From: Phycisphaerales bacterium
GTDB taxonomy: Bacteria; Planctomycetota; Phycisphaerae; Phycisphaerales; UBA1924
DNA: 64,000 nt
Direction: 5' to 3'
NCBI GenBank assembly: GCA_017642965.1
Contig: JAEPOJ010000015.1
Location: forward strand, 16,621 to 80,620
Of this stretch, positions 25,725-33,854 are shown in pieces (the first letter of the stretch is position 1; every line of letters begins with the position of its first letter). The notes under the pieces were generated by a model. The model was not told the DNA's origin. It saw nothing but the letters and a program-made list of their open reading frames with translations, and made no database searches. The translations under genes were made by a program, and so were the position numbers.

Positions 25725-25776
25725 CCTCCCCCGTCCTGACGGGGGAGGTGCCGACGCAGTCGGCGTAGGGGGTTTC
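25725..25776. repeat. REP-like palindromic repeat, copy 1
   Basis: A GC-rich palindrome CCTCCCCCGTC/GACGGGGGAGG (25725-25735, 25738-25748) is followed by TGCCGA, a second small hairpin GCCGAC-GCA-GTCGGC, then AGGGGGTTTC. The same framework occurs at 44142-44194 with changed hairpin loops. It ends inside the stop codon of arsM and lies 24 bp upstream of the thrS leader ORF. It may act as a processed 3' end for arsM mRNA. Confidence 0.7.
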
Positions 25777-26656
25777 AGCAGCACCCCGTCCCACAGCAGG
25801 CCCCATCGGGGTTTACCGCCGCAATATCCACGCTGGTGATGTAATCCGCAGCAGATTCCCCCTCGGGCAGCTCGGCGACGACCTTCTTATACAGCGGGTC
25901 GTCCGCGTTCATCAGGGCCCTCACGTACTCGGGTTTGGGCGTGATCGTCACCCCCTGGAGCCCGGCGTTGAACATCTGATCCCGAAGCTCCTCAATCAGC
26001 GCCGCCCCGGCGATGCACCCCGCCCACGACTCCACAATTCCCTTCACCGACTCGGGCAGCGGCTTGAACAGCGCCATATCGCTGATCGCCACCCGCCCGC
26101 CGGGCTTGAGCACCCGGGCGATCTCATTCCACACACCCTGTTTGTCCAGCGCCAGGTTGATCACACAGTTGCTCATCACCACATCAACCGAGTTGTCCGC
26201 GACCGGCAGGTGCTCGATCTCGCCCAGTCGGAACTCGACATTGTCCAGCCCGGTGGTCTCGGTGTAGTGCTCAAGATTCTTGCGGGCCTTGCCAATCATC
26301 TCCGCAGTCATATCAACCCCGATCGCCTTGCCGGTCTTGCCGACCTTGGGCCCGGCCAGGAACAAGTCAAACCCGCCGCCCGAGCCCAGATCCAGCACCG
26401 TCTCACCCTCCCGCAGGTTCGCGATCACATTCGGGTTCCCGCACGAGAGCCCCATGTTCGCGTCAGCAGGCAGTGCCTCGAGCTCCTCGCGCGAGTACCC
26501 GATCTGCTCCGCGAGCACATCCGGGTCAATCGATTCCGTCACGCCGCACGCCCCGGCGCAGCAGCAACTCCCGGTGCCCTCGGCTTTGTTGCTCGTTGTG
26601 GCGATGGTGCTGTAATCACTCCGGATCTGGTCGCGGATGGCTTCATTTGTACTCAT
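25775..26656 (-). CDS. arsM: Arsenite S-adenosylmethionine methyltransferase
   Basis: ArsM methylates As(III) using SAM. ATG 26656 has AAGGAG 8 nt upstream. The 293-residue protein has a Cys-rich N-terminus (CCCAGAC at 31-37) and the SAM motif [11 protein letters not shown] (87-97). The three conserved arsenic-binding cysteines are Cys72 (GLSCGNP), Cys164 (SNCVINL) and Cys214 (WAGCIAGA). The terminal ACCGTGCC is typical of the family. It is 26 bp downstream of arsR, forming an arsR-arsM unit. No arsB, acr3 or arsC is in the window. Confidence 0.94.
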   Translation of the reverse strand: MSTNEAIRDQIRSDYSTIATTSNKAEGTGSCCCAGACGVTESIDPDVLAEQIGYSREELEALPADANMGLSCGNPNVIANLREGETVLDLGSGGGFDLFLAGPKVGKTGKAIGVDMTAEMIGKARKNLEHYTETTGLDNVEFRLGEIEHLPVADNSVDVVMSNCVINLALDKQGVWNEIARVLKPGGRVAISDMALFKPLPESVKGIVESWAGCIAGAALIEELRDQMFNAGLQGVTITPKPEYVRALMNADDPLYKKVVAELPEGESAADYITSVDIAAVNPDGACCGTGCC

Positions 26657-26682
26657 GACGTCTTCTCCTTGCCGTTTCCGTC

Positions 26683-27138
26683 TCACTGCCCTGAGGCAGC
26701 GGGGGTTGAATGAATGGTCTGGTTGGGTGCGCAGCACGTCAGATCCGGGCAGCATCCCTCACGCTGCATCCGGGCCAGCTCGTTGGGGTCAATCGCGTCG
26801 ATGTTGATCAGTGTCTGCTGATCCATGCGGATCCGCTCGTCTCCGAGCGCATGGGCGCGGACCGTTGCGAGCGCATCACGCACGATCGCGTCTGGCGTCT
26901 CCGGCGTGCGATAGTGCACCCACCGCCCCTCGCGCCGAGACTCGAGCAGCCCCGCATCGCGCAGCTGCCCAAGGTGCTTGGAGATCGACGCGTTCGAGAG
27001 GTCGATCAACGCGACGAGCTGGCACACGCATCGTTCATGGTCCAGGCAGGCCGCCAGCAGGCGGACGCGATTGGGGTCCGCGAGCGCACCTGCGATGCTG
27101 GTGAGCCGATCGATCGGGTTGGTGTGCTGATTTCTCAT
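26683..27138 (-). CDS. arsR: ArsR-family metalloregulatory repressor
   Basis: The 151-residue winged-helix regulator starts at ATG 27138. The Cys pair of the ELCVC-type arsenic site is present as ERCVCQL (Cys37, Cys39). The recognition helix SNASISKHLGQLRDAGLLESRREGRWVHY follows. A Cys-rich tail (GCCPDLTCC) is an extra possible As(III) site. It probably represses the arsR-arsM unit, and perhaps the divergent padR, from the shared 160-bp intergenic region, with arsenite as inducer. Confidence 0.9.
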   Translation of the reverse strand: MRNQHTNPIDRLTSIAGALADPNRVRLLAACLDHERCVCQLVALIDLSNASISKHLGQLRDAGLLESRREGRWVHYRTPETPDAIVRDALATVRAHALGDERIRMDQQTLINIDAIDPNELARMQREGCCPDLTCCAPNQTIHSTPAASGQ

Positions 27139-27229
27139 TTTCCTAAACAAGAAAATAGATGCCAGGCACGGCCTATTCCACCCCCTTGCCGAGAAAATCG
27201 GGGTCCCAATGAAAAACGGACTCAATTTT

Positions 27230-27260
27230 CGGATATATCAGAACTCGATATATATGTCCG
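27230..27260. promoter_or_regulatory. Imperfect inverted repeat upstream of padR
   Basis: In the divergent arsR/padR intergenic region the sequence CGGATATATC, 7 nt, GATATATATGTCCG forms an imperfect inverted repeat of ~31 bp with a TATA-rich core. It overlaps the expected promoter of padR and could be the PadR operator (autoregulation) or an ArsR site. Assignment is tentative. Confidence 0.4.
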
Positions 27261-27297
27261 TGGTACATTGATCCGAAGCAGACGCAAGGAAACCGCC

Positions 27298-27666
27298 ATG
27301 CTCAACCTCAAGCAAGACCACTCCACACTCGTCGTCCTCTCGGTCCTCGCCGACGGCCCCTCGTACGGCTACGCCATCACCAAGGCCATCGCCGCCAAGT
27401 CCGACGGGCACTTCAAGCTCACCGCATCGGGCATGTACCCGCTGCTGACCAAGCTCGAGAAGCAGGGGCTCGTCACCACCAGCTGGGAAGAGGTCAAGGC
27501 CGAGGGGGCCGACCCCGACGCCAGCGGACGCAAGCGCAAGTGGTACACACTGAGCCCCAAGGGACGCAGGCAGCTCGACAAGCACATCGAAGCCCACAAG
27601 CAGATGCAGCACCTGCTCGACAACTTCCTCGCCCAGACAACCACTGCCCCGAGCGCAACGACATGA
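27298..27666 (+). CDS. PadR-family transcriptional regulator
   Basis: The 122-residue PadR-type winged helix starts at ATG 27298 with AAGGA upstream. Typical segments are LVVLSVLADGPSYGYAITKAI, the LTASGMYPLLTKLEKQGLVTTSW wing/recognition region, and KWYTLSPKGRRQL. It overlaps the next gene by 4 bp (ATGA). PadR genes followed by a HAAS-domain membrane protein are a common pairing in which the regulator controls the membrane protein. Inducer unknown. Confidence 0.9.
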   Translation: MLNLKQDHSTLVVLSVLADGPSYGYAITKAIAAKSDGHFKLTASGMYPLLTKLEKQGLVTTSWEEVKAEGADPDASGRKRKWYTLSPKGRRQLDKHIEAHKQMQHLLDNFLAQTTTAPSATT

Positions 27667-28979
27667 AACGCACCAAGGGGATCAACCCGCCGAGCAATCG
27701 CGACACGATCGAGTCCTGGCTCGATGTGCTCGTCTCGATGCTCAACCTCCCGAGCTCGCAGCGCGATCAGGTGCGCGACGAGCTTGAGGACCACCTGCGA
27801 TCCCGTGTCGACGACCTGCTCATCATGGGCAAGTCGGAGCCAGACGCGATCCAGACCGCCATCCAAGAACTCGGAGAGACCGCCGAGCTCGCCAAACTCA
27901 TTTCATCGGCCTCACGCACTCGGACCCCATTCAGGAGATTCGCCATGAACGCCACATTCTTCGTCCTCGCCGGCTCCATCATGACCGCAAGCATCAGCAT
28001 GATGATGCCAACGAGCTCACACAACGCATCGAACACAATGATCTCGCACAGCGAAGAAACGGTACCAGTCACCGCTGCTGCTGCCGACCCGTTCGAGTCC
28101 TTCACGATCGATGTCCGGAACGCAACTTTCGGCGAGCTGTTCGATCAAATCGAAGAGCACGCAGACCGCCCGCTGATCATCCACTGGGACATGCTCGAAG
28201 AGTTCGGGTTCAGCAGCGACACGCCGATCAATATCGACTCAAACCCCATCAACGCACGGCTCGTGTTTACCATCCTCGCAGAGCGGACCGAGCAGGTCTT
28301 TTACAACTCCATGGCAGCATTCGAACGACCGGATCGGATCGAGATCGGAAACCGCGATCAGTTCGATCGCCGCACAACAGTGAAGAGAGTCTACGACCTT
28401 TCTGACTTTACCCAGCCGCGCTTGCATGACTCTTCGAACTCGAACCAATCCAGCCGGATGGCGGCGCACACGCAGAATACGATACAACGAGTGATGGATC
28501 TCATGCACGGGCATGTTTCGTCAAGAGACTGGACCTCGATGGGCGGCTCGCTCGCGACGAGCTCCGCCCTCAACTCGACCCTCGTCGTTACTGCACCAGA
28601 GCGGATGCACGAAGAAATCAGGGTCCTGCTCGATGAGCTGGTCGCACAGCATCAACGCCAGCAGCGTGAGTTGCAGACTCAATCACAGGACGCCATCGAT
28701 CGGATTCGTGCCGAGTACGAGATCGCAAAGCAGAAGTATCTCACAAAGTCCAACGACTACGGACGCATCGAGCTTCAGGGGCGGCAGATCGAGCAACGCA
28801 TGGAGCAGGGGGAACTCAGCGGGCCCGAGTTTGAAAAGTCCCAGGCACAGCTCGGCGATCTCAGTCTCATGCTCAAGGAACTCCGCCTCGAACTCCAAGA
28901 GCAGGAACGTCGGTACGAGAGCCTGCAGTCCCTCCTGATCCATGCCGAGAGCGACCACCTCAGGGCCAGTCTCAGCTAA
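27663..28979 (+). CDS. HAAS-domain membrane protein with secretin-like region
   Basis: The 438-residue protein begins with a HAAS/permease-prefix helical domain (about 15-85: QRDQVRDELEDHLRSRVDDLL...DAIQTAIQELG). One membrane segment follows (95-116). An STN-like domain (about 145-210: FTIDVRNATFGELFDQI...PLIIHWDMLEEFG) and a secretin N1-like piece (VVTAPERMHEEIRVLLDELV) come next, then a long coiled coil to the C-terminus. This combination of a PadR-linked prefix and secretin-type periplasmic domains is not a standard architecture. It is translationally coupled to padR. Confidence 0.7.
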   Translation: MKRTKGINPPSNRDTIESWLDVLVSMLNLPSSQRDQVRDELEDHLRSRVDDLLIMGKSEPDAIQTAIQELGETAELAKLISSASRTRTPFRRFAMNATFFVLAGSIMTASISMMMPTSSHNASNTMISHSEETVPVTAAAADPFESFTIDVRNATFGELFDQIEEHADRPLIIHWDMLEEFGFSSDTPINIDSNPINARLVFTILAERTEQVFYNSMAAFERPDRIEIGNRDQFDRRTTVKRVYDLSDFTQPRLHDSSNSNQSSRMAAHTQNTIQRVMDLMHGHVSSRDWTSMGGSLATSSALNSTLVVTAPERMHEEIRVLLDELVAQHQRQQRELQTQSQDAIDRIRAEYEIAKQKYLTKSNDYGRIELQGRQIEQRMEQGELSGPEFEKSQAQLGDLSLMLKELRLELQEQERRYESLQSLLIHAESDHLRASLS

Positions 28980-29062
28980 GCCCGCAATCCCATCCACGAA
29001 ACACCCGCAACTCACACACGAGCAGGGATTCCCAGATACAATCTGTTGGGAGTCCCTTTCTT

Positions 29063-29569
29063 ATGATCTGCCCATATTGTGCCCACAACCAGGACAAGGT
29101 CATCGATTCCCGCTCCACCGAAGGTGGGGCGGTGATTCGTCGTCGGCGCCACTGCCTCAAGTGCGAGAAGCGCTTCACCACCTACGAACGCGTCGAGCCC
29201 GCCGGGCGACTCATGGTCGTCAAACGCGACGGCTCCCGCGTCCCCTTCAGCCCGGAAAACATCATGCGCGGCGTCTCCAACGCCTGCGGCAAGCGCCCCA
29301 TTTCCGAGGACATCAAGCAGGCCCTCGCCACGGCCGTCGAAGAGGAACTCCACGCCGAGTTCGAGCGCGAGGTACCCTCCCAGCTCGTCGGCGAGCGTGT
29401 GATGGCCAAGCTCCGCAACGTGGACAAGATCGCCTACATCCGCTTCGCCACCGAGCACCTCCAGCTGTCCACGCTCGAGGACATCCAGCGCGAGCTCGAC
29501 GACCTCTCCTCACGCCCAACGACCGGCCCCGACCAGCAGGGCCTCTTCGCCGCCCGCAACGCGAAGTAG
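29063..29569 (+). CDS. nrdR: Transcriptional regulator NrdR
   Basis: NrdR represses ribonucleotide reductase genes in response to dATP/ATP. The 168-residue protein has the zinc ribbon (Cys3, Cys6, Cys31, Cys34) and the RRRRHCLKCEKRFTTYERVE segment, then an ATP-cone (about 48-138: VVKRDGSRVPFSPENIMRGV...). It extends ~20 residues past the usual end with a polar tail. No nrd genes are adjacent. Confidence 0.96.
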   Translation: MICPYCAHNQDKVIDSRSTEGGAVIRRRRHCLKCEKRFTTYERVEPAGRLMVVKRDGSRVPFSPENIMRGVSNACGKRPISEDIKQALATAVEEELHAEFEREVPSQLVGERVMAKLRNVDKIAYIRFATEHLQLSTLEDIQRELDDLSSRPTTGPDQQGLFAARNAK

Positions 29570-29579
29570 CCCCATTGCA

Positions 29580-29670
29580 GGGTGCCACTACTCGCCGTCT
29601 TCGGCGCAGTAGTGTCTTCGGAACATCAAAAGAGCACGACTGCGCTGCTTCACGTCGAGTAGTGGCACCC
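29580..29670. repeat. 91-bp element bounded by 15-bp perfect inverted repeats
   Basis: GGGTGCCACTACTCG (29580-29594) and its exact complement CGAGTAGTGGCACCC (29656-29670) enclose 61 bp. A nested pair GCGCAGT/ACTGCGC lies at 29604-29610 and 29639-29645, so the whole can fold into a long hairpin. It sits between nrdR and the CoA-transferase gene. Its GGGTGCCACT arms resemble a dispersed palindrome I recall from other planctomycete genomes. It has no coding capacity and could be a MITE/REP-type element or a strong structured 3' end for nrdR. Confidence 0.7.
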
Positions 29671-29729
29671 CGAACCAGATCGCATACAATCACCTACACG
29701 CCGACCCATCAGACGAAAGGTGATCATCC

Positions 29730-30461
29730 ATGGCATCCAAAGTCCGCAACACGCCCGCTGAATGCTTCGAAGGCCTCGCCGAGCAGGGCATCCTCCGCGA
29801 CGGCATGATGTGCATGGTGGGGGGCTTTGGGCTCTGCGGCATCCCCGAGCAGCTCATCATCGCCCTGCGTGACACCGGCACCAAGGACCTCACCTGCGTC
29901 TCAAACAACGCCGGCGTCGACGACTGGGGCCTGGGCCTGCTCCTGCAGACCAAGCAGATCAAAAAGATGATCTCCTCCTATGTCGGCGAGAACGAAGAGT
30001 TCGCACGCCAGTTCCTTGCCGACGAGCTCGAGGTCGAGTTCAACCCGCAGGGCACCCTCGCCGAACGCGTCCGCGCCGGCGGCGCCGGCATCCCCGCCTT
30101 CTTCACCGCCACCGGCTACGGCACCATGGTCGCCGACGGCAAGGAAACCCGGACCTTCGCCACCCCCAACGGCGGTGAGGAGCGCCCCTACGTCATGGAG
30201 ACCGGCCTCTTCGGCGACCTCGCGCTGGTGAAGGCCCAGAAGGCCGACGAGTTCGGCAACCTCGTCTTCCACGTCACGGCCCGCAACTTCAACCCCGACA
30301 TGGCCACCGCCGCCAAGTTCACCATCGCGGAAGTCGACGAGATCGTCCCCACCGGCTCGCTCCACCCCGACGAGATCCACCTCCCGGGCGTCTACGTCGA
30401 CCGCGTCGTCAAGACCCAGAGCGAGAAGCGCATCGAGCAGAGAACGGTGAGCGGGTCATGA
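29730..30461 (+). CDS. 3-oxoacid CoA-transferase subunit A
   Basis: The 243-residue protein matches the alpha subunit of succinyl-CoA:3-ketoacid CoA-transferase: [19 protein letters not shown] near the N-terminus, [31 protein letters not shown], and [24 protein letters not shown]. The enzyme exchanges CoA between succinate and acetoacetate-type acids and needs a beta subunit, which is encoded 8.6 kb away at 39103. It starts a chain of five overlapping genes, its stop overlapping the next start by 4 bp. Confidence 0.93.
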   Translation: MASKVRNTPAECFEGLAEQGILRDGMMCMVGGFGLCGIPEQLIIALRDTGTKDLTCVSNNAGVDDWGLGLLLQTKQIKKMISSYVGENEEFARQFLADELEVEFNPQGTLAERVRAGGAGIPAFFTATGYGTMVADGKETRTFATPNGGEERPYVMETGLFGDLALVKAQKADEFGNLVFHVTARNFNPDMATAAKFTIAEVDEIVPTGSLHPDEIHLPGVYVDRVVKTQSEKRIEQRTVSGS

Positions 30462-31036
30462 TCCGTAAGTGGTTCACCAAGGGCGGTGGCTCGAGCGGAC
30501 CCGATCCGCGATGGTCAGAACTGATCCACACCCTTCGTGACCTTGGCATGTGGGACGATGCCGATCCCGCAGAGTTGGAGTCCGAGTTCGATTCCATGAT
30601 CACGAAGCAGAACTTCTGGCTCGTCGAATCACCACGGTTCATCATGGCGGACGCAGAGGAGCTCGCGGAAGGCGGCATCGGCCTTTGGCTCGATGAGCAC
30701 CAGGATGCACTCGCAAAGTATGGATTCACATTCCAGTCACACGAGGATCACTGCGATGAGCACGGCTACGACTTTGTCCTCGACGGGACCAAGCACACCG
30801 TCTACACGCAGCAGCAGCTTGAGAACGACAACATCTGGGAGATCGCGACACGCTTCGTGCAGCAGATGATCAACACGCAGCTCCGTGCCAAGGGCATCGA
30901 GACCCGGGCTTACCTCTTCTACGGCGGCAACGATGGGCAGATCGCCATGCTCACGCCGCAGATGGCGGTCGCCATGATCGACAGCGCCCTGATCGAGAAG
31001 AAAGAACAGCCCTTCCGCTTGGATGCCGAGCGATGA
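30458..31036 (+). CDS. Hypothetical protein in CoA-transferase chain
   Basis: A 192-residue soluble, acidic protein without signal peptide or membrane segment. The first half is charged helical ([26 protein letters not shown]), the second reads as mixed alpha/beta ([43 protein letters not shown]). The family is not recognised. ATGA overlaps on both sides couple it to the CoA-transferase subunit and the cupin gene. Confidence 0.72.
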   Translation: MIRKWFTKGGGSSGPDPRWSELIHTLRDLGMWDDADPAELESEFDSMITKQNFWLVESPRFIMADAEELAEGGIGLWLDEHQDALAKYGFTFQSHEDHCDEHGYDFVLDGTKHTVYTQQQLENDNIWEIATRFVQQMINTQLRAKGIETRAYLFYGGNDGQIAMLTPQMAVAMIDSALIEKKEQPFRLDAER

Positions 31037-31509
31037 TCCGCAAAGTCTCCGATCAGGTCATCATCCACGCCGCGGGTGACATCTATCGGTTCCTGACGAC
31101 CGCTGAAGACACCAACGGCGCCTACGCCCTCTGGCACGCCACCATCCCCCCAGGCGGCGGCCCGCCGCTGCACGTCCACCACAACGAGGACGAACGCTTC
31201 GACATCCTCACAGGGCGCCTGCGTTTCCGTGTTGGTGAGAACGATCTGGAGGCGGGGCCAGGCGATTCACTCCTCGCCCGGCGTGATGTCCCGCACGCGT
31301 TCTATAACGAAACAGACGAACCCGCAACGATGCTCATCCACGTCACGCCCGGCGGGATGGAGCAGATGTTCCACGAGTTCGGCAAGGTCGTCGTCTCACC
31401 CGACGCAGTGCCCGAGCCGGTTACGCCCGAACACATCGAGAAGATCTCTCAAGTCACCAAGCGCTACGGCATCGAGGTCCTCGGACCACCGATCGGAGGT
31501 GTGCATTGA
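31033..31509 (+). CDS. Cupin-domain protein
   Basis: The 158-residue protein is a single-domain cupin. Motif 1 is GGGPPLHVHHNEDERFDILTG (residues ~42-62), with the His-x-His pair and downstream Glu that bind a metal. Motif 2 is PGDSLLARRDVPHAFYN, with its metal His. It could be a small dioxygenase, isomerase or ligand sensor; cupin specificity is not readable here. ATGA overlaps couple it to its neighbours. Confidence 0.85.
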   Translation: MIRKVSDQVIIHAAGDIYRFLTTAEDTNGAYALWHATIPPGGGPPLHVHHNEDERFDILTGRLRFRVGENDLEAGPGDSLLARRDVPHAFYNETDEPATMLIHVTPGGMEQMFHEFGKVVVSPDAVPEPVTPEHIEKISQVTKRYGIEVLGPPIGGVH

Positions 31510-31949
31510 GCGTCACCGATACGAGTTCAAGCGATTCACTGGAGCCGGGGCAATCTACCCGGTCACATCAGGCCGATGAGAATCAGGCCCCGGGTATGGT
31601 GATACGTTTCCTGAATGACACACAGCCGGCCAAGCTGCTGATCATCAGTGCGGCATGCATCGTGCTGACCGCGGTCTTCGGCGTGCTCGCATATAAAATC
31701 GACACCGGCTGGAACTGGAACGCCTCCATTGAGCAGTGGAGTGTGACAACCACCTGGGACACATCCCTGAGCCCAAGAGTGATCGATCAATCGACGAATC
31801 CGGCAAGAGCGCCTTTCTGGAAAAGAACGCTCCCCATGCTCCTGAACATCTTCGTATTTCTGCTCGGAGTCGTCAGCGCACTCCTACCCATGTGGGCCGT
31901 CGGCAGACTCATCTCCGACGCGATCAAAGAGGGACACACAAATGAATGA
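31506..31949 (+). CDS. Two-TM hypothetical membrane protein
   Basis: Translation probably begins at TTG 31506, because GGAGGT lies 5 nt upstream and the codon overlaps the cupin stop (TTGA). The 147-residue protein has a polar N-terminal ~30 residues and two membrane segments (about 42-62 and 112-135). An extracytoplasmic loop rich in Trp, Asp and Ser lies between them. Not recognised. It overlaps the LapA-like gene by 8 bp. Confidence 0.68.
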   Translation: MSVTDTSSSDSLEPGQSTRSHQADENQAPGMVIRFLNDTQPAKLLIISAACIVLTAVFGVLAYKIDTGWNWNASIEQWSVTTTWDTSLSPRVIDQSTNPARAPFWKRTLPMLLNIFVFLLGVVSALLPMWAVGRLISDAIKEGHTNE

Positions 31950-32211
31950 CAACCCAACCACACCCGCGCCCCCCGAGCCCAAGGGCAAGCCCTTCTACCT
32001 CAAGCCCAGGTTCATCATGGGCGCGGTCGCCGCGATTATCTTCCTGATCCTGATCATCCAGAACTCCCAGTCCACGGTCATCGACGTGTTCTTCTGGGAG
32101 GCCAACGCGCCCGCCGCGATGCTCTACCTCATCTTCTCACTGCTGGGCTTCACCGTCGGCTGGCTCGTCTGCCGATCACAGAACGCCCGCGCCAAGCGCG
32201 CCAAAAAATAA
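31942..32211 (+). CDS. LapA (DUF1049)-domain membrane protein
   Basis: The 89-residue protein has a Pro-rich N-terminus and two membrane segments (about 25-42 and 59-78). The signature IIQNSQSTVIDVFFWEANAPAAMLYLIFSLLGFTVGWL is typical of the LapA/YciS family, followed by a basic C-terminus. In E. coli LapA works with LapB in lipopolysaccharide assembly control; no lapB is seen here. Last gene of the chain. Confidence 0.85.
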   Translation: MNDNPTTPAPPEPKGKPFYLKPRFIMGAVAAIIFLILIIQNSQSTVIDVFFWEANAPAAMLYLIFSLLGFTVGWLVCRSQNARAKRAKK

Positions 32212-32255
32212 AAAACGCACGGAGCCGAGGCGAGAGGGGTGACGCCATCGGCTCC
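32212..32255 (-). terminator. Terminator of the HAF-repeat gene
   Basis: Stem GGAGCCGA/TCGGCTCC (32221-32228, 32248-32255) is followed on the minus strand by GTGCG and T-rich TTTTTTATTTTTT, which begins within the stop region of the LapA-like gene. It ends the minus-strand gene and may also slow the convergent plus transcript. Confidence 0.75.
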
Positions 32256-32344
32256 GCGCGTGTCGTGAGTCCGCCGATCTACCGAGTCACGTCGTCCCCA
32301 ACGCATACCCTGGCCACCTCGGCGAAACCCTCTTGATCAAGTCA

Positions 32345-33580
32345 TCACGGGCAGCCCGCGTTGTACGCGCCGAGGAACGCACTCACATCAAAGAAGTCCC
32401 ACTCGTCGTTGCGGTCGAAGTCCGCGATCGGGTCCTGCGCGTTAAACGCGCTGAGGAACGTGCTGACATCAAAGAAGTCCAGCGTCCCGTCGCCGTTGAG
32501 ATCCGCGGCACACTCCGACGGGGGCGCAAAGCCCTCGATCAGGAACGCGCCGACGCTGCCGTCAAGCAGGCGGCCCCACCCGACGATGTCGCCGTTGTTA
32601 TTCACGCCCGTCGCACGCGAGAGGATCTCGAACTCGCCGCCCTCGGGAAGCAGTTCATTCAGGTCGTACATGGTGCCGTCCACCCACGCCCACGCCCTCG
32701 GGTCGATCCCGTTGCCGGTTCCATCCCACGAAAAACCAACGACCATACCGCTGTCGTTCACGTCCAGCCCCTCGGACGTGTCCAGCATCGGCAGCGTCCC
32801 CAGCGTCTGCACCGGGTCGCGATCATCGCCGGTAAAGATGCACGCGTTCCAGGTGGCCGTGGTGGAGCCGTACCCGGAGTGCCCGATCATCATCCCATCG
32901 CTGTTGATCGCCCGCGCCTGCGAGAACCAGAACCCGAGCGGGTTGATGAGCGGGTAGTCATAGCCGCCACGACCGTCGGGCACGGCAAGCAGCGCATCGT
33001 CCGGGTCACCAAAGAAGTATCCGCTGCCGACGATGTGCCCATCGTTGTTGATCCCGTAGTTCGCGCCACCCGGGTACAGATCGGTCCCCGCCTGCTGCGC
33101 CGGGTTCACCTGATCCCACACGAAGCCCCGGGGGAAGATGCCCGCCGTGATGAGCGCCTGCCCGACGATCACGCCGCTGTCGTTGATGTCCCAAGGAATC
33201 GAAGGCCCGCTGGATCCAAGCGCCGAGTGCACATCAACGATGCCCCCGCGCCCATCCCAGAGCGTCGCAGAGCGGAAACCATTCATGTCCTCGCTGTATC
33301 CGACGATCTCACCGTTGTTGTTGATGGCCAACGCATTCCCGGTCACGCCGCCGCTCAGCATACCGAGATTGCTCGCGTTCCCACCCGCGTCCCAGCGCGT
33401 CGGGACCATGCCAAAGCCAACGAGCATCGATTGCCCGACGACCTCACCGTTATCGTTGATGTCCTCAGCGAACGCATGCCCGTTTGAGAGCGGCACCAGC
33501 CGCTCAACAGACTGCGCCTGCGTGCTACCGGCCCATGCGCTCAGTGCGACGATGATGATCCCTGTTCGTGTTGCCTTCAT
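32345..33580 (-). CDS. Secreted HAF-repeat protein with dockerin-like tail
   Basis: ATG 33580 has AGGAG 7 nt upstream. The 411-residue product has a signal peptide (cleavage near STQAQ). Repeated ~45-residue blade units follow, built round DINDNGEVVGQS, AINNNGEIVGYS, DINDSGVIVGQA, GINNDGHIVGSG, DVNDSGMVVGFS and GVNNNGDIVGWG, as in HAF-type beta-propellers. It ends with a paired Ca-loop module: DLNGDGTLDFFDVSTFL and DRNDEWDFFDVSAFLGAYNAGCP. This type I dockerin-like end is common in Phycisphaerales exported proteins. Function unknown. Confidence 0.85.
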   Translation of the reverse strand: MKATRTGIIIVALSAWAGSTQAQSVERLVPLSNGHAFAEDINDNGEVVGQSMLVGFGMVPTRWDAGGNASNLGMLSGGVTGNALAINNNGEIVGYSEDMNGFRSATLWDGRGGIVDVHSALGSSGPSIPWDINDSGVIVGQALITAGIFPRGFVWDQVNPAQQAGTDLYPGGANYGINNDGHIVGSGYFFGDPDDALLAVPDGRGGYDYPLINPLGFWFSQARAINSDGMMIGHSGYGSTTATWNACIFTGDDRDPVQTLGTLPMLDTSEGLDVNDSGMVVGFSWDGTGNGIDPRAWAWVDGTMYDLNELLPEGGEFEILSRATGVNNNGDIVGWGRLLDGSVGAFLIEGFAPPSECAADLNGDGTLDFFDVSTFLSAFNAQDPIADFDRNDEWDFFDVSAFLGAYNAGCP

Positions 33581-33854
33581 GCTGTTCTCCTGGACCCCTC
33601 GCGACGCTTGCTTCTTGATACGCCTGCACACGCGGCGTGTATCCATATCCTGTACATCAATATATTGAAAACTGACTTGAAATCAACCCTGAAATCAATT
33701 ATCCTGCAGAAACAGATCGAAATCCATCCAAAACCACGTTGTAGACCCAAAAACGAAGATTACACAGTGAGATCAGATGCACCATCCGTATTTCGGCCCA
33801 CAAACCCCGATTTCAAATCACACGCGTGTCCCCGCTCAGGGTATCGTGCGCGTG

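Noticed and set aside
25538..25774. T-box riboswitch upstream of thrS
   Set aside because: The T-box core sequence AGGGUGGNACCGCG and stem I features were looked for and not found; the Thr-rich leader explains the region better.
25555..25839. 94-aa plus-strand ORF across the thrS leader
   Set aside because: It is antisense to the Thr-rich leader and the repeat, with poly-Val low complexity arising from the ACC-rich complement. No ribosome site.
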